Origin: Dyadobacter sp. CY312
Lineage (GTDB): Bacteria > Bacteroidota > Bacteroidia > Cytophagales > Spirosomataceae
Direction of reading: 5' to 3'
NCBI RefSeq assembly: GCF_021390535.1
Contig: NZ_JAJUXG010000005.1
Location: 1-64,000, forward strand
Length of the DNA stretch: 64,000 nt
A program made the translations under genes and the position numbers. Positions 35,691-44,576 of this stretch are shown here, piece after piece (positions within the stretch are counted from its first letter, which is position 1; the number at the start of each line of letters is the position of its first letter). The notes below the pieces were generated by a model. The model had not been told where the DNA came from and did not search any database. It worked only from the letters and a program-made list of their open reading frames with translations.

Positions 35691-36254
35691 ATGGGCAATA
35701 AAAGAGAATTATCATCAGAACAAAGCGCCGACATGCTCGCTATTTTAAAAGCACGTTTTGAAAAGAATAAAAATCGTCATGAAGCAATTGCGTGGAATGA
35801 CGTGCAAACCAGGCTGGAAGCCAGCCCTGAAAAATTATGGATTCTGGATGAAATGGAGGTTACCGGTGGCGAACCGGACGTAGTAGGGCAGGATTCAAAA
35901 ACAGGCGAGTTTCTCTTTTACGACTGTTCGCCGGAAACACCGAAAGAGCGCCGGAGCTATTGCTACGACCGTGCCGCGCTGGATTCCCGAAAAGCGAACA
36001 AACCGGAGAACAGCGCCGTGGATGCAGCTGCCGAAATGGGTATAGAACTGTTGTCAGAGGAAGAGTATATTGAATTGCAAAAGCTTGGAAGTTTTGACAC
36101 CAAGACATCCAGTTGGCTAAAAACACCTGCCGACATCCGTAAACTGGGTGGTGCAATATTTGGCGACCGCCGTTTCGGAAGGGTTTTTATATACCACAAC
36201 GGTGCGGATTCCTATTACGCAGCAAGAGGATTTCGGGGGGCTTTACGGGTGTGA
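35691..36254 (+). CDS. DUF4256 family protein
   Basis: 187 residues, a good full-length match in my memory to DUF4256: MLAILKARFEKNKNRHEAIAWNDVQTRLEA at the start, LDEMEVTGGEPDVVGQD, and FYDCSPETPKERRSYCYDRAALDSRK in the middle, ending with GAIFGDRRFGRVFIYHNGADSYYAARGFRG. Soluble, no signal peptide, function unknown. It follows the ArsR unit by 101 bp and converges on a small lipoprotein gene (10-bp gap). Confidence 0.85.
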   Translation: MGNKRELSSEQSADMLAILKARFEKNKNRHEAIAWNDVQTRLEASPEKLWILDEMEVTGGEPDVVGQDSKTGEFLFYDCSPETPKERRSYCYDRAALDSRKANKPENSAVDAAAEMGIELLSEEEYIELQKLGSFDTKTSSWLKTPADIRKLGGAIFGDRRFGRVFIYHNGADSYYAARGFRGALRV

Positions 36255-36264
36255 GTGAATAGAT

Positions 36265-36690
36265 TTAAATCCCGTCTTTTCTTATGTACCTGGTTCTGGA
36301 CATTCCGCAATAGGAGACGATGATCTCGTCACCATGCGTTTCAATTCCCCAGGTTTCGCAATAGACACAATTCACATACATGCACATGGCACTATATAGA
36401 ACATTTTGTTTGGGAGCGATCTTGACGACATTTCCATCAATCGATAACGAGCGAGGAGCGCAGCAAATTGGGAGTCCAGTTACATCAATAAGATCACCGT
36501 CTTCACGAAAAACCAAAACTTCCGGGTTGGTTTGCGACACATCAACCCAAACATTCTTACCCTCTGCCAATTCTTCTCTTGCAGCAAGTTCCCAGGTTCC
36601 GGCTATTTTGTTTATTTGAGTTTCCGGGTCATCCTTTTTGCAGGCCAATGCTGCAATGGTTACAAATAGAAATAGGAAATATCGTTTCAT
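36265..36690 (-). CDS. Small lipoprotein, lipocalin-like
   Basis: 141 residues. Signal with lipobox ALAC (Cys17) followed by KKDD, typical of surface or periplasmic lipoproteins in this phylum. The body (KIAGTWELAAREEL, EVLVFREDGDLIDVTG, ETHGDEIIVSYCG) has the strand order of lipocalin-like domains. Seven cysteines in the mature part (ICCAP, CMYVNCVYC, YCG) are unusual for its size and suggest disulfides or metal binding. Function unknown. Confidence 0.72.
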   Translation of the reverse strand: MKRYFLFLFVTIAALACKKDDPETQINKIAGTWELAAREELAEGKNVWVDVSQTNPEVLVFREDGDLIDVTGLPICCAPRSLSIDGNVVKIAPKQNVLYSAMCMYVNCVYCETWGIETHGDEIIVSYCGMSRTRYIRKDGI

Positions 36691-36863
36691 AGTATATTGA
36701 TGTTTATTTAATGAAACGAAAAGAATCTGAATGGTTGGAATTTGGTTTTAAGTTTTCCTGGTGAATTCATGTTTTTACTTTGAAAAGGATAAAATGGATG
36801 ATTGTCAGATCGGAAGTAAGTGACTAACAAAATGAAATAAGGCAGTATTTATTACCTTTGGGC

Positions 36864-37556
36864 ATGACAAAAAAGCATCCCAATATTCCGGTATCCAGTC
36901 TGGATTTTTTGAAATTATTAAAGGCAAATAACAACCGCGACTGGTTCAATGCACATAAGGACGTGTTTTTGACAGAGCAAACCCATATAGAGCAATTTGC
37001 AGATGGGTTACTGAACGAAATGAACGTTCATGATCTGATCGAAACGCCCTCAGGTAAAAAGAGTCTGCACCGGATTTACCGCGATACCCGGTTTTCGAAA
37101 GAGAAAATTCCATACAAAAACAATTGGAGTGGACGTTTTTCACGTGCTACAAAGCAACTTCGTGGCGGCTATTATTTTCACATAGAGCCAGGAAACAGTT
37201 TTTTGGCAGGAGGCTTTTTTGCACCCAATGCGGATGACTTAAAACGGATTCGTGAGGATATCAGTTTTGATCCGGCGCCGTTGCAAGCCATTTTAAAAAG
37301 CAAGTCGTTTGTTGATACGTTTGGAGCGCTGGAAGGGGAAAAGTTAAAAACAACTCCGAAAGGATTTGATGCGGACGATGCAGCAATTGATCTGCTTCGT
37401 TACAAACAGTTTCTGCTGATCAGGCATTTTTCAGACAGTGAAGTAACGAGTGCTGACTTTTTGCAGAAAGCGAATCAGACGTTTAAAAACATGAGACCTT
37501 TCTTTGATTATATGAGTTTGGTGCTGACCACTGATGGTGACGGATTGGATGTTTGA
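36864..37556 (+). CDS. DUF2461 family protein
   Basis: 230 residues from ATG at 36864. Family motifs: LDFLKLLKANNNRDWFNAHK at the start, LHRIYRDTRFSKEKIPYKNNW, and GGYYFHIEPGNSFLAGGFF. DUF2461 proteins (TIGR02453) are widespread in Bacteroidota and a few fungi; biochemical role unknown. Soluble and likely cytoplasmic. Stands alone. Confidence 0.9.
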   Translation: MTKKHPNIPVSSLDFLKLLKANNNRDWFNAHKDVFLTEQTHIEQFADGLLNEMNVHDLIETPSGKKSLHRIYRDTRFSKEKIPYKNNWSGRFSRATKQLRGGYYFHIEPGNSFLAGGFFAPNADDLKRIREDISFDPAPLQAILKSKSFVDTFGALEGEKLKTTPKGFDADDAAIDLLRYKQFLLIRHFSDSEVTSADFLQKANQTFKNMRPFFDYMSLVLTTDGDGLDV

Positions 37557-37691
37557 TATTAAAATATACTTTTTACATTATTTTGTAGCTGGTAAGACAA
37601 AAATTGACTTACGGCATCTTGGGAGATTTTACTTTTTTGCCTTGACACAAAAAAGTAACAAAAAAAGTCAAGGCTGTACTCAGATCTTAAC

Positions 37692-37784
37692 GGAAATTGC
37701 GTCTTCCATGACCTAAACAAAAAAAACTCCTCCTTCGTCGTCAAACAGTTTTTTGTTTTTACGGCCCTGGAAGACGCAATTTCC
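37692..37784. repeat. Large palindromic element
   Basis: Perfect 17-bp arms, GGAAATTGCGTCTTCCA at 37692-37708 and its complement at 37768-37784, around 59 bases that contain A-rich and T-rich tracts (37716-37727 and 37749-37760) able to extend the stem. No coding frame here is credible. Looks like a dispersed intergenic palindrome of the kind common in Bacteroidota; copies elsewhere cannot be checked. The rest of the 300-bp gap shows nothing. Confidence 0.55.
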
Positions 37785-37856
37785 TAATCTGCGTAAGGCC
37801 GGTCTGGATTCGCAATACCTTCTGCCGCTGTAATCCATTAAGAGCAATAAGTAATT

Positions 37857-38816
37857 ATGAAAAACACCAGGACAGTTAAGAATAAAGAAAAGCCTGCTGA
37901 AAAGACCAACCTGCATCCTCGCAATCTGCACCGGTTTCAGTACGATTTTAAGGCGTTGATTAAGGCGTGTGCGGAACTGCGTCCGTTTGTTCAGATGAAT
38001 CAGTATGGAAATGAATCCGTGGATTTTGGAGATCCGAAGGCTGTGAAAATGATTAACAGAGCCATTTTGAGTCATTTTTACAAAATCAAATACTGGGATA
38101 TTCCGGCTGGCTATCTTTGTCCTCCAATTCCCGGTCGTGCCGATTACATTCATTACATCGCCGATTTGTTATCACTTAAGGGTAAAATTCCTGCCGGGTC
38201 TGATGTAAGAGGAATTGACATTGGCGTCGGGGCCAATTGTGTCTATCCGATCATTGGTCATCAGAGTTACGGTTGGTCGTTTGTGGGGACCGATGTGGAC
38301 GCAAAGGCACTTGAAACAGCCAGCCTGATTGTACAAACCAATCCTGAACTAAAAGATTTTATTGAGTGCAGACTTCAAAAATCGTCTTCTGATATTTTTA
38401 AAGGTATTATTGGTGACACCGAAAAATTTGACTTTACGATGTGTAATCCGCCCTTTCATGCTTCACTTGCGGAGGCAAACCAGGGCACACAGCGCAAATG
38501 GAAAAACCTGGGACGGGACAAATCGAAGCAGGGAAATACACTCAACTTTGGCGGACAACAGGCTGAATTGTGGTATCCGGGCGGAGAGCAGGCATTTATC
38601 CTGAAAATGATTGACCAGAGTAAGGATTTTGCAACGCAGTGTCGCTGGTTTACTTCGTTGGTTTCAAAGAAAACGACTTTACCTTCTTTGTATCAGAATC
38701 TCAAAAAAGTGGGTGCATTGGATGTGAAAACGGTAGAAATGTCACAGGGACAAAAAGTGAGCCGGATGTTGGCCTGGACTTTTCTGGATGAGACTTGGCA
38801 AAAAAAGCCGGATTGA
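37857..38816 (+). CDS. rlmF: 23S rRNA (adenine(1618)-N6)-methyltransferase
   Basis: 319 residues. Begins [20 protein letters not shown] as in the RlmF/YbiN family. The SAM-binding region is [10 protein letters not shown] (residues 121-130), and the catalytic motif NPPF at 197-200 is the N6-adenine methyltransferase signature. The N-terminal basic leader (about 20 residues) is usual for Bacteroidota members. Modifies A1618 of 23S rRNA (E. coli numbering). Single gene, no partner. Confidence 0.93.
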   Translation: MKNTRTVKNKEKPAEKTNLHPRNLHRFQYDFKALIKACAELRPFVQMNQYGNESVDFGDPKAVKMINRAILSHFYKIKYWDIPAGYLCPPIPGRADYIHYIADLLSLKGKIPAGSDVRGIDIGVGANCVYPIIGHQSYGWSFVGTDVDAKALETASLIVQTNPELKDFIECRLQKSSSDIFKGIIGDTEKFDFTMCNPPFHASLAEANQGTQRKWKNLGRDKSKQGNTLNFGGQQAELWYPGGEQAFILKMIDQSKDFATQCRWFTSLVSKKTTLPSLYQNLKKVGALDVKTVEMSQGQKVSRMLAWTFLDETWQKKPD

Positions 38817-38945
38817 AAACGGAAGATGAATTTTTACAGATCGTGATGCAGAATTTTGAGAAATTGTGCCTTTAAATGCCATTTGATTGAAAATTTGCTA
38901 CCGGATAGGTATATTTGATTATACCACAAAGCTGACACCTGTTAT

Positions 38946-39371
38946 ATGTTAAAAAGAATGGATTCGATTGACTATTTACGTGACGAAATAAAATCTTACT
39001 TTCCGGAATCAACAGAACTTCAACTTTCGAGTCGTTACGACAAGCAGCCAAGATTCAATTTTTATTTTCAGATCGTCTCCGATTACCGCTATCTGCTTTA
39101 TTTGAATTGGGATGGAGAGGGTTACCGGTTTACATTAAAGTGTTTAGAGTTTAGCAGTAAAGAATTACTAAGCCAACTCATTGCAGATTATACGGATGGT
39201 GGTTCAAGGGTGTTCAATGTTGGCCAGCCGAAGTCGACTATTTCATTTATTTACAGAGAAAAGGATAACCTTTCAGGAACGGAATTTAAAGGAACAAACT
39301 CGTCTGCGTTCGATTCTAACGCCATGTCTGGTAAGGAATTGATGCAGTGCGTCGATCCTGCTTATGCATAG
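38946..39371 (+). CDS. Hypothetical protein
   Basis: 141 residues, not recognised; an internal ATG at 38958 is an alternative start. No signal or membrane segment. Composition is that of a soluble alpha/beta protein with an aromatic-rich middle (FNFYFQIVSDYRYLLYLNWDGEGYRF). It converges on a small lipoprotein gene with an 8-bp gap. Coding is supported by length, convergent packing and normal composition only. Confidence 0.6.
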   Translation: MLKRMDSIDYLRDEIKSYFPESTELQLSSRYDKQPRFNFYFQIVSDYRYLLYLNWDGEGYRFTLKCLEFSSKELLSQLIADYTDGGSRVFNVGQPKSTISFIYREKDNLSGTEFKGTNSSAFDSNAMSGKELMQCVDPAYA

Positions 39372-39379
39372 GTTTCCTG

Positions 39380-39679
39380 CTATTCTCTCCTGCGTATTGA
39401 TTTAATAACAATCCATCTGCCAGCCGTTTTATTGCCATCGCTTTCGTCTTTTCCATATCGGATAAAAACCGGTTGCATGGGTTTGTCAAATGGTGGAGCA
39501 ACATCTGCCCGATACATGGTCGTATCCTTGTTTTCCACGACATGAACAAGCCACCCGCCGCATCCTCCACAAAAAGTGAAATCACGACCCGTAATTACAG
39601 CTTCATATTCTTGTGGTTCAGCTTTTTTGCAGGCAACAGCAATCAGTGTCAAAAATAGAATGGTGGAAACGGATCTCAT
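39380..39679 (-). CDS. Small hypothetical lipoprotein
   Basis: 99 residues; signal with lipobox AVAC followed by KKAEPQE. The mature part contains FCGGCGGW, a tight Cys/Gly loop that could bind metal or form a disulfide, and a strand-rich remainder. Similar in style to the lipoprotein at 36265 (same lipobox-KK leader and cysteines). Function unknown. Confidence 0.65.
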   Translation of the reverse strand: MRSVSTILFLTLIAVACKKAEPQEYEAVITGRDFTFCGGCGGWLVHVVENKDTTMYRADVAPPFDKPMQPVFIRYGKDESDGNKTAGRWIVIKSIRRRE

Positions 39680-39860
39680 GGTTCGAATGGTTATTTGACT
39701 AACAGATGTTTAAACTCAGTAAAAGGTTGGAATAACCATAGAATTTTTTGTGCTGAAAAAACAAATTCCGGAAGAAACAGTAACAAGCCTGCATCTCCCG
39801 GAAGTTTTTATATTTATTAAAGTAAATCAGCCAATGTAGTTTGACCTATAAATTGAGCGT

Positions 39861-39915
39861 TGTCTTGCTGAGCGGAATTGAAGCATTTTGCCCTTCGACT
39901 CCGCTCAGGGTGACA
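39861..39915. repeat. REP-like hairpin
   Basis: TGCTGAGCGGAATTGAAG and CTTCGACTCCGCTCAGGG form an imperfect stem of about 15 bp. Sequences of this form (TTCGACTCCGCTCAGG) are familiar to me as dispersed intergenic repeats in many bacteria. It is the only structure seen in the 371-bp gap 39680-40050. Confidence 0.6.
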
Positions 39916-40050
39916 TTTGGCCTCTGAGGGCAACTTATTTTAACCGTCATTTTAAGCATGACACCACACTAGTGTCGTTTGACGTTTAGTTAACGGACAT
40001 TTTACTTTTTACTTCTCACTTTTCACCCAAAATTTTCAACCAATAACAGC

Positions 40051-41679
40051 CTACAAATCTTCTTTCAAAAACGGGTAAACGTATTCTCTTGGCGGATCAA
40101 AAGTTTCTTTAATCGTCCGCGGAGATACCCACCGAAGCAAGTTCAGCATCGACCCCGACTTGTCATTCGTGCCTGATCCTCTTGCTCCGCCAAATGGCTG
40201 CTGGCCAACAACCGCGCCGGTTGGCTTGTCGTTGATATAGAAATTACCCGCTGCGTTACGAAGTTTGTTCAATGCAAGATCAATCGAAGCCCGATCCTGT
40301 GAAATCACTGCACCTGTCAAAGCGTAGATCGACGTGTTGTCAATCACATCAAGAATTTCCTCAAAATTATCGTATAGATAAACCGATAAAACGGGCCCGA
40401 AAATCTCTTCACGCATGGTGACGTAATAAGGATCGGTCACTTCTATAATGGTCGGATCAATAAAGTATCCGGAAGTTTTGTCATAAGTTCCACCGGCAAT
40501 AATGGTCGCTTCCGGTGCATTTTTTGCATTGTCTATATAGGAAACAATGCGGTCGAAAGCCTTTTCAGAAATAACCGCATTCACGAAGTTGCCGAAATCT
40601 TCAACCGTTCCCACCTTCACTGTTTTCAGGTCGGCAAGCAGTTTTTCTTTTACAGCAGGCCAAAGTGATTTTGGAATGTAGGCGCGGGATGCTGCCGAAC
40701 ATTTTTGTCCCTGATACTCAAATGCACCACGTAGCAATGCCGTGCTTACCACGTGCGGTTCGGCTGTTTCGTGGGCAACCACAAAGTCCTTTCCACCCGT
40801 TTCTCCAACGATGCGCGGGTAGCTTTTATACTTGTGAATGTTGTTCCCGATGTTTTTCCAGATGGTCTGGAAAACAGCCGTAGAGCCGGTAAAGTGCAAT
40901 CCTGCAAATTCTGCATGATTGAAAATAATGTCTCCCGCTTTTGGTCCGTCCACATTGATGAGGTTGATCACACCCGCTGGCAAACCCGCTTTCTGGAAAA
41001 CTTCCATGATAACAGCTGCTGCGAATACCTGATTTTCGGATGGTTTCCAAACGATCACATTACCCATCATGGCAGCCGACGCCGGCAGGTTCCCTGCGAT
41101 GGCAGTAAAGTTGAATGGCGTGAGCGCATACACAAATCCTTCCAGTGGGCGGTAGTCGGTACGGTTCCAGATTCCTTTACCTGATACCGGTTGCTGCTTG
41201 TAAATTTCCGACATGAAAGTCACGTTGTAACGCAGAAAATCAATCATTTCACATGCCGCATCTATCTCCGCCTGATAGGCATTTTTGGACTGACCAAGCA
41301 TGGTTGCCGCATTGATTTTATAGCGGTATGGGCCGGCAAACAAATCAGCGGCTTTTAAAAATATGGCTGCTCTGTTTTCCCAGGTCATGTTTTCCCAGGC
41401 TGGTTTGGCAGCAAGGGCTGCGTCTATAGCCGCGGTAACATGGCTTTCGTCGCCTTCGTGATAGTATCCAAGAATGTGCTGATGCTCATGTGGCGGCCTG
41501 ATCTCCATTTTCTTCCCAGTCCTGATTTCGTCCTTTCCTATAAACATAGGAATGTCCGCCACGGTTGATTTTGCTTCTTTAATTGCAGCTTTTAGTTTGA
41601 ACCTTTCGGCACTTTGTGGTGCATAATCCAGAACGGGTTCGTTCTGTAATGCAGGCACATTGAAAAATCCGTTTGCCAT
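40051..41679 (-). CDS. pruA: L-glutamate gamma-semialdehyde dehydrogenase
   Basis: 542 residues, the typical size for this family. Aldehyde dehydrogenase motifs: TPFNFTAIAGNLPASAAMMGN, FTGSTAVF, VGETGGKDFV with general base Glu293, and EYQGQKCSAASRAY with nucleophile Cys327; the ending GSMLNLLRWVSPRTIKE is characteristic of delta-1-pyrroline-5-carboxylate dehydrogenases. Converts glutamate semialdehyde to glutamate with NAD+. Divergent from the proline dehydrogenase gene, so both steps of proline breakdown share one 219-bp control region. Confidence 0.95.
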   Translation of the reverse strand: MANGFFNVPALQNEPVLDYAPQSAERFKLKAAIKEAKSTVADIPMFIGKDEIRTGKKMEIRPPHEHQHILGYYHEGDESHVTAAIDAALAAKPAWENMTWENRAAIFLKAADLFAGPYRYKINAATMLGQSKNAYQAEIDAACEMIDFLRYNVTFMSEIYKQQPVSGKGIWNRTDYRPLEGFVYALTPFNFTAIAGNLPASAAMMGNVIVWKPSENQVFAAAVIMEVFQKAGLPAGVINLINVDGPKAGDIIFNHAEFAGLHFTGSTAVFQTIWKNIGNNIHKYKSYPRIVGETGGKDFVVAHETAEPHVVSTALLRGAFEYQGQKCSAASRAYIPKSLWPAVKEKLLADLKTVKVGTVEDFGNFVNAVISEKAFDRIVSYIDNAKNAPEATIIAGGTYDKTSGYFIDPTIIEVTDPYYVTMREEIFGPVLSVYLYDNFEEILDVIDNTSIYALTGAVISQDRASIDLALNKLRNAAGNFYINDKPTGAVVGQQPFGGARGSGTNDKSGSMLNLLRWVSPRTIKETFDPPREYVYPFLKEDL

Positions 41680-41734
41680 AGCCAGATCGTTTTTAAGTTT
41701 GTATTAATGTATAAACCATTTTCACATGATATTG

Positions 41735-41757
41735 TTCCATCCGATCGGACATTGGAA
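41735..41757. promoter_or_regulatory. Palindrome in pruA-prodh control region
   Basis: TCCGATCGGA (41740-41749) is a perfect 10-bp palindrome, flanked by TTCCA on the left and TTGGAA on the right, which extend the symmetry imperfectly. It lies between the divergent proline genes and could bind a regulator, perhaps the AraC protein at 43590. Confidence 0.3.
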
Positions 41758-41898
41758 TAATCATATCCTTTCCAAAGGTAAAACAGCATGCCTTATCAGG
41801 TTTAATCTCAAATTATCCATATATAAGCAGAAATTGCCAAAATATAAATCCAAAGATTTCGTCCTTTATTTTTGAGGTAAATCACGATATAGCTATTC

Positions 41899-43098
41899 AT
41901 GAATAAAATATTTGAAGACTCGGAACATGCATTTGCATATAAAACAAACTGGGAGCTGCGTAAAGCATACTGGTTGTTTAAAATGATGAAATTCAATTGG
42001 TTAATATCGGTTGGGACAGGTTTTATTTTGACTGCAATCAAGTGGCGGCTCCCCGTATTGGGTTTGCTGAAGGATACATTATACAGCCAGTTTGTAGGTG
42101 GAGAAACACTGGAGAAAGCTACACCGGTTGTGAAGAAACTTGCGGACTACGAAGTAGATGTGATACTGGATTACGGTGCGGAAGCCAAGGAGGGAGAAGC
42201 CAATTTCGATCTTGCGAAACAGGAATTTATCAAGGCGATAAACTACGCGGCCAGCCAGAAAAGTATTCCTTTTATCAGTCTGAAAATAACGGCACTTGCA
42301 AGATTTGAATTGCTGGAAAAAATCAATCCGCACGTGTCAATAACACCAGCTTCGATCTCGGTGGATACATCGGTGCTCACGGCAGAAGAAAACCAGGAAT
42401 GGCAAAGGGTGATAGACCGGACTTTTGCGATATGTGAAGCTGCAATGACCCGCAATTTGGGTGTGCTGATTGATGCTGAGGAATCGTGGATACAGGATAC
42501 AGTGGATGCTTTGGTAATGCTTGCTATGAAAAGTTACAACAAAAAGCATGTGGCGGTTTACAATACCATTCAGTTATACAGGCACGATAAACTTGAATTT
42601 TTGAAACTGAGTGATGAAGTAGCAAAACAGCAATCCTTTTTATTGGGGGTAAAGCTGGTTCGTGGAGCGTATATGGAAAAGGAACGTGCAAGAGCAGAGG
42701 CCACCAATACACCATCTCCGATACAACCTGATAAGACTGCTACCGATAACGATTTTAACAAAGCTGTTGAATTTTGTCTTTCCAAAAACGAAGGTATAGC
42801 TGTGGTAGTGGCAACACATAATGAGCACAGCAACATGCTGGCCATGGATATTTTGGCAAAACAGAATAACAAATACAACCACACATTCTTTTCGCAGTTA
42901 TATGGAATGAGCGACAACATTACCTTCAATCTTGCCCGCAATGGATATAGTGTAAGCAAATATCTACCGTATGGTTCAGTCGCCGATGTGATTCCATATT
43001 TATTGCGGCGTGCGCAGGAAAACAGCTCGGTGGCAGGACAAACGGGACGGGAGTTGTTTTTGCTTGGAAAGGAAATGGAAAGGCGGGGATTGCTCTGA
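41899..43098 (+). CDS. Proline dehydrogenase
   Basis: 399 residues, monofunctional. The FAD/TIM-barrel motifs are present: VSITPASISVD, FLLGVKLVRGAYMEKERARAE, VVVATHNEHS, FFSQLYGMSDNITFNL, and the substrate-binding end YLPYGSVADVIPYLLRRAQENSS with the two arginines. It oxidises L-proline to pyrroline-5-carboxylate and feeds electrons to quinone at the membrane. Partner enzyme PruA is encoded divergently. An AraC regulator follows 491 bp downstream on the same strand. Confidence 0.93.
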   Translation: MNKIFEDSEHAFAYKTNWELRKAYWLFKMMKFNWLISVGTGFILTAIKWRLPVLGLLKDTLYSQFVGGETLEKATPVVKKLADYEVDVILDYGAEAKEGEANFDLAKQEFIKAINYAASQKSIPFISLKITALARFELLEKINPHVSITPASISVDTSVLTAEENQEWQRVIDRTFAICEAAMTRNLGVLIDAEESWIQDTVDALVMLAMKSYNKKHVAVYNTIQLYRHDKLEFLKLSDEVAKQQSFLLGVKLVRGAYMEKERARAEATNTPSPIQPDKTATDNDFNKAVEFCLSKNEGIAVVVATHNEHSNMLAMDILAKQNNKYNHTFFSQLYGMSDNITFNLARNGYSVSKYLPYGSVADVIPYLLRRAQENSSVAGQTGRELFLLGKEMERRGLL

Positions 43099-43132
43099 GT
43101 TTAAAGACGGTTATTTGTATGGTAGTAATTTT

Positions 43133-43169
43133 AAAAAGTCCCGTTTGCGCATTGCAACGGGATTTTTTG
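43133..43169 (+). terminator. Intrinsic terminator of proline dehydrogenase gene
   Basis: A-run, TCCCGTTTGC, four-base loop, TGCAACGGGA and six T's. It starts 35 bp after the stop. The remaining AT-rich gap to 43589 shows no gene; it likely carries the AraC promoter. Confidence 0.85.
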
Positions 43170-43589
43170 TGATAAGAAATGAGCCATCCGACACTCAAAA
43201 AAATCTAATACTCCGCAGCACTTAACATCAAATAGTGACCTGCATACAAATGGAGATGCCTGATTTACAGGGTGCTGGAAAGATTGGATAATATTTAATT
43301 ATTATTAGTGATTATTAAACAAATATTAATCTGCCTGTTTCATTTGAACAAAAAAAATGATAATATTGGTAAAGGCTATAAAACACACCTGTAACGGGAA
43401 AGTTGTAGAGAAAGTGCTCTATTGCGCTCGTATGGAGATATTTGAAGTTATTTTCAGTTTCTGATTAAATAATATGATTATCTGAATATTTATATTTTTT
43501 GTGTGTGGTTATTGAGGTAGGTTATTCCGGTTTTATTGAAATTTGTTTTTATTGATACTAATATTTGTAACCTTTTCAACTAGTCTGTT

Positions 43590-44471
43590 ATGAAAGTACT
43601 ACAGTTTACTCCACCTGTTCCAAAAGAAGATGCCGTAGTAGTAGAGGAGGATATGTTGCCTCACTTTTATAATTTTCTGCACCGGCACAAAGAATTGCAG
43701 GTTACCCTGATTATCAAGGGAGAAGGAACGCTCATTGCCGGTAATTATTCGCAAGCGTTTAAGTCTGGCGACGTGTATGTGATAGGAGCGAACCAGCCAC
43801 ATATTTTCAAGTCGGATCCTGCTTATTTTGATAATCTGGATAAGGAGAATGCGCATGCAATTCACATTTTTTTCGATTTGGAACGTATTCCTGAGGCATT
43901 TTTTAATTTGCCAGAATTGCTTTCAATAAGGAAATTTATAGATTCCTGCACCACTGGGTTGCAGCTTCCTGAGGAACACGGCAAACATATTGGTGATGCG
44001 ATCAGGAAAATAACAAGCAAAACAAATCTGGAACGTTTGCTGTCGCTTCTGGAAATTTTTCAGTATTTCTCCAAAGATGTGGTAGGCTGGAAATCGCTTT
44101 CGACTGGCTTTTCAAATTATCCTTTTTCAGAGTCGGAAGGCAACCGCATGAATGACATTTTTCAATACACCCTCGAAAATTATGCAGAAAATATTACACT
44201 GAACAAGATTGCTTCCATTGCCCACATTACCCCGCATGCCTTTTGTAAGTACTTCAAACAGCATACGCGTAAAACGTACAATAACTTCCTGAACGAAGTG
44301 CGGATCAATGAGGCATGTAAGAAGATTATCAGCGGGAATTATGATGGGATTTCAACGATTGCCTACAAAACGGGATTTAATAGTGCCATCAATTTTAACA
44401 GGGTTTTCAAGAAAACAACAGGCATGTCGCCAAGCGATTATAAACGCGAATTTCGCCACAAAACAGCGTGA
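43590..44471 (+). CDS. AraC family transcriptional regulator with cupin sensor
   Basis: 293 residues. N-terminal cupin-like sensor (HFYNFLHRHKELQVTLIIKGEGTLIAG; GDVYVIGANQPHIFKSD) and C-terminal double helix-turn-helix (ITLNKIASIAHITPHAFCKYFK; GISTIAYKTGFNSAINFNRVFK; GMSPSDYKRE). Third regulator of this architecture in the window. It sits between proline dehydrogenase and the convergent peptide locus; control of proline or peptide use is a reasonable guess. Confidence 0.92.
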   Translation: MKVLQFTPPVPKEDAVVVEEDMLPHFYNFLHRHKELQVTLIIKGEGTLIAGNYSQAFKSGDVYVIGANQPHIFKSDPAYFDNLDKENAHAIHIFFDLERIPEAFFNLPELLSIRKFIDSCTTGLQLPEEHGKHIGDAIRKITSKTNLERLLSLLEIFQYFSKDVVGWKSLSTGFSNYPFSESEGNRMNDIFQYTLENYAENITLNKIASIAHITPHAFCKYFKQHTRKTYNNFLNEVRINEACKKIISGNYDGISTIAYKTGFNSAINFNRVFKKTTGMSPSDYKREFRHKTA

Positions 44472-44511
44472 GCGATAGAAACCTAGTTTGCGTATATTAA
44501 TAATCGTTCAT

Positions 44512-44558
44512 AAAACATCCCGGTATGATCTAAGTCATATCGGGATGTTTTCTTTTTT
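44512..44558 (+). terminator. Intrinsic terminator of AraC gene
   Basis: AAAACATCCCG (44512-44522) pairs with CGGGATGTTTT (44541-44551), followed by a T-rich tail to 44558. It lies between the AraC gene and the convergent amidohydrolase gene. Confidence 0.85.
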
Positions 44559-44576
44559 ATCGGGATGTAACTATTC

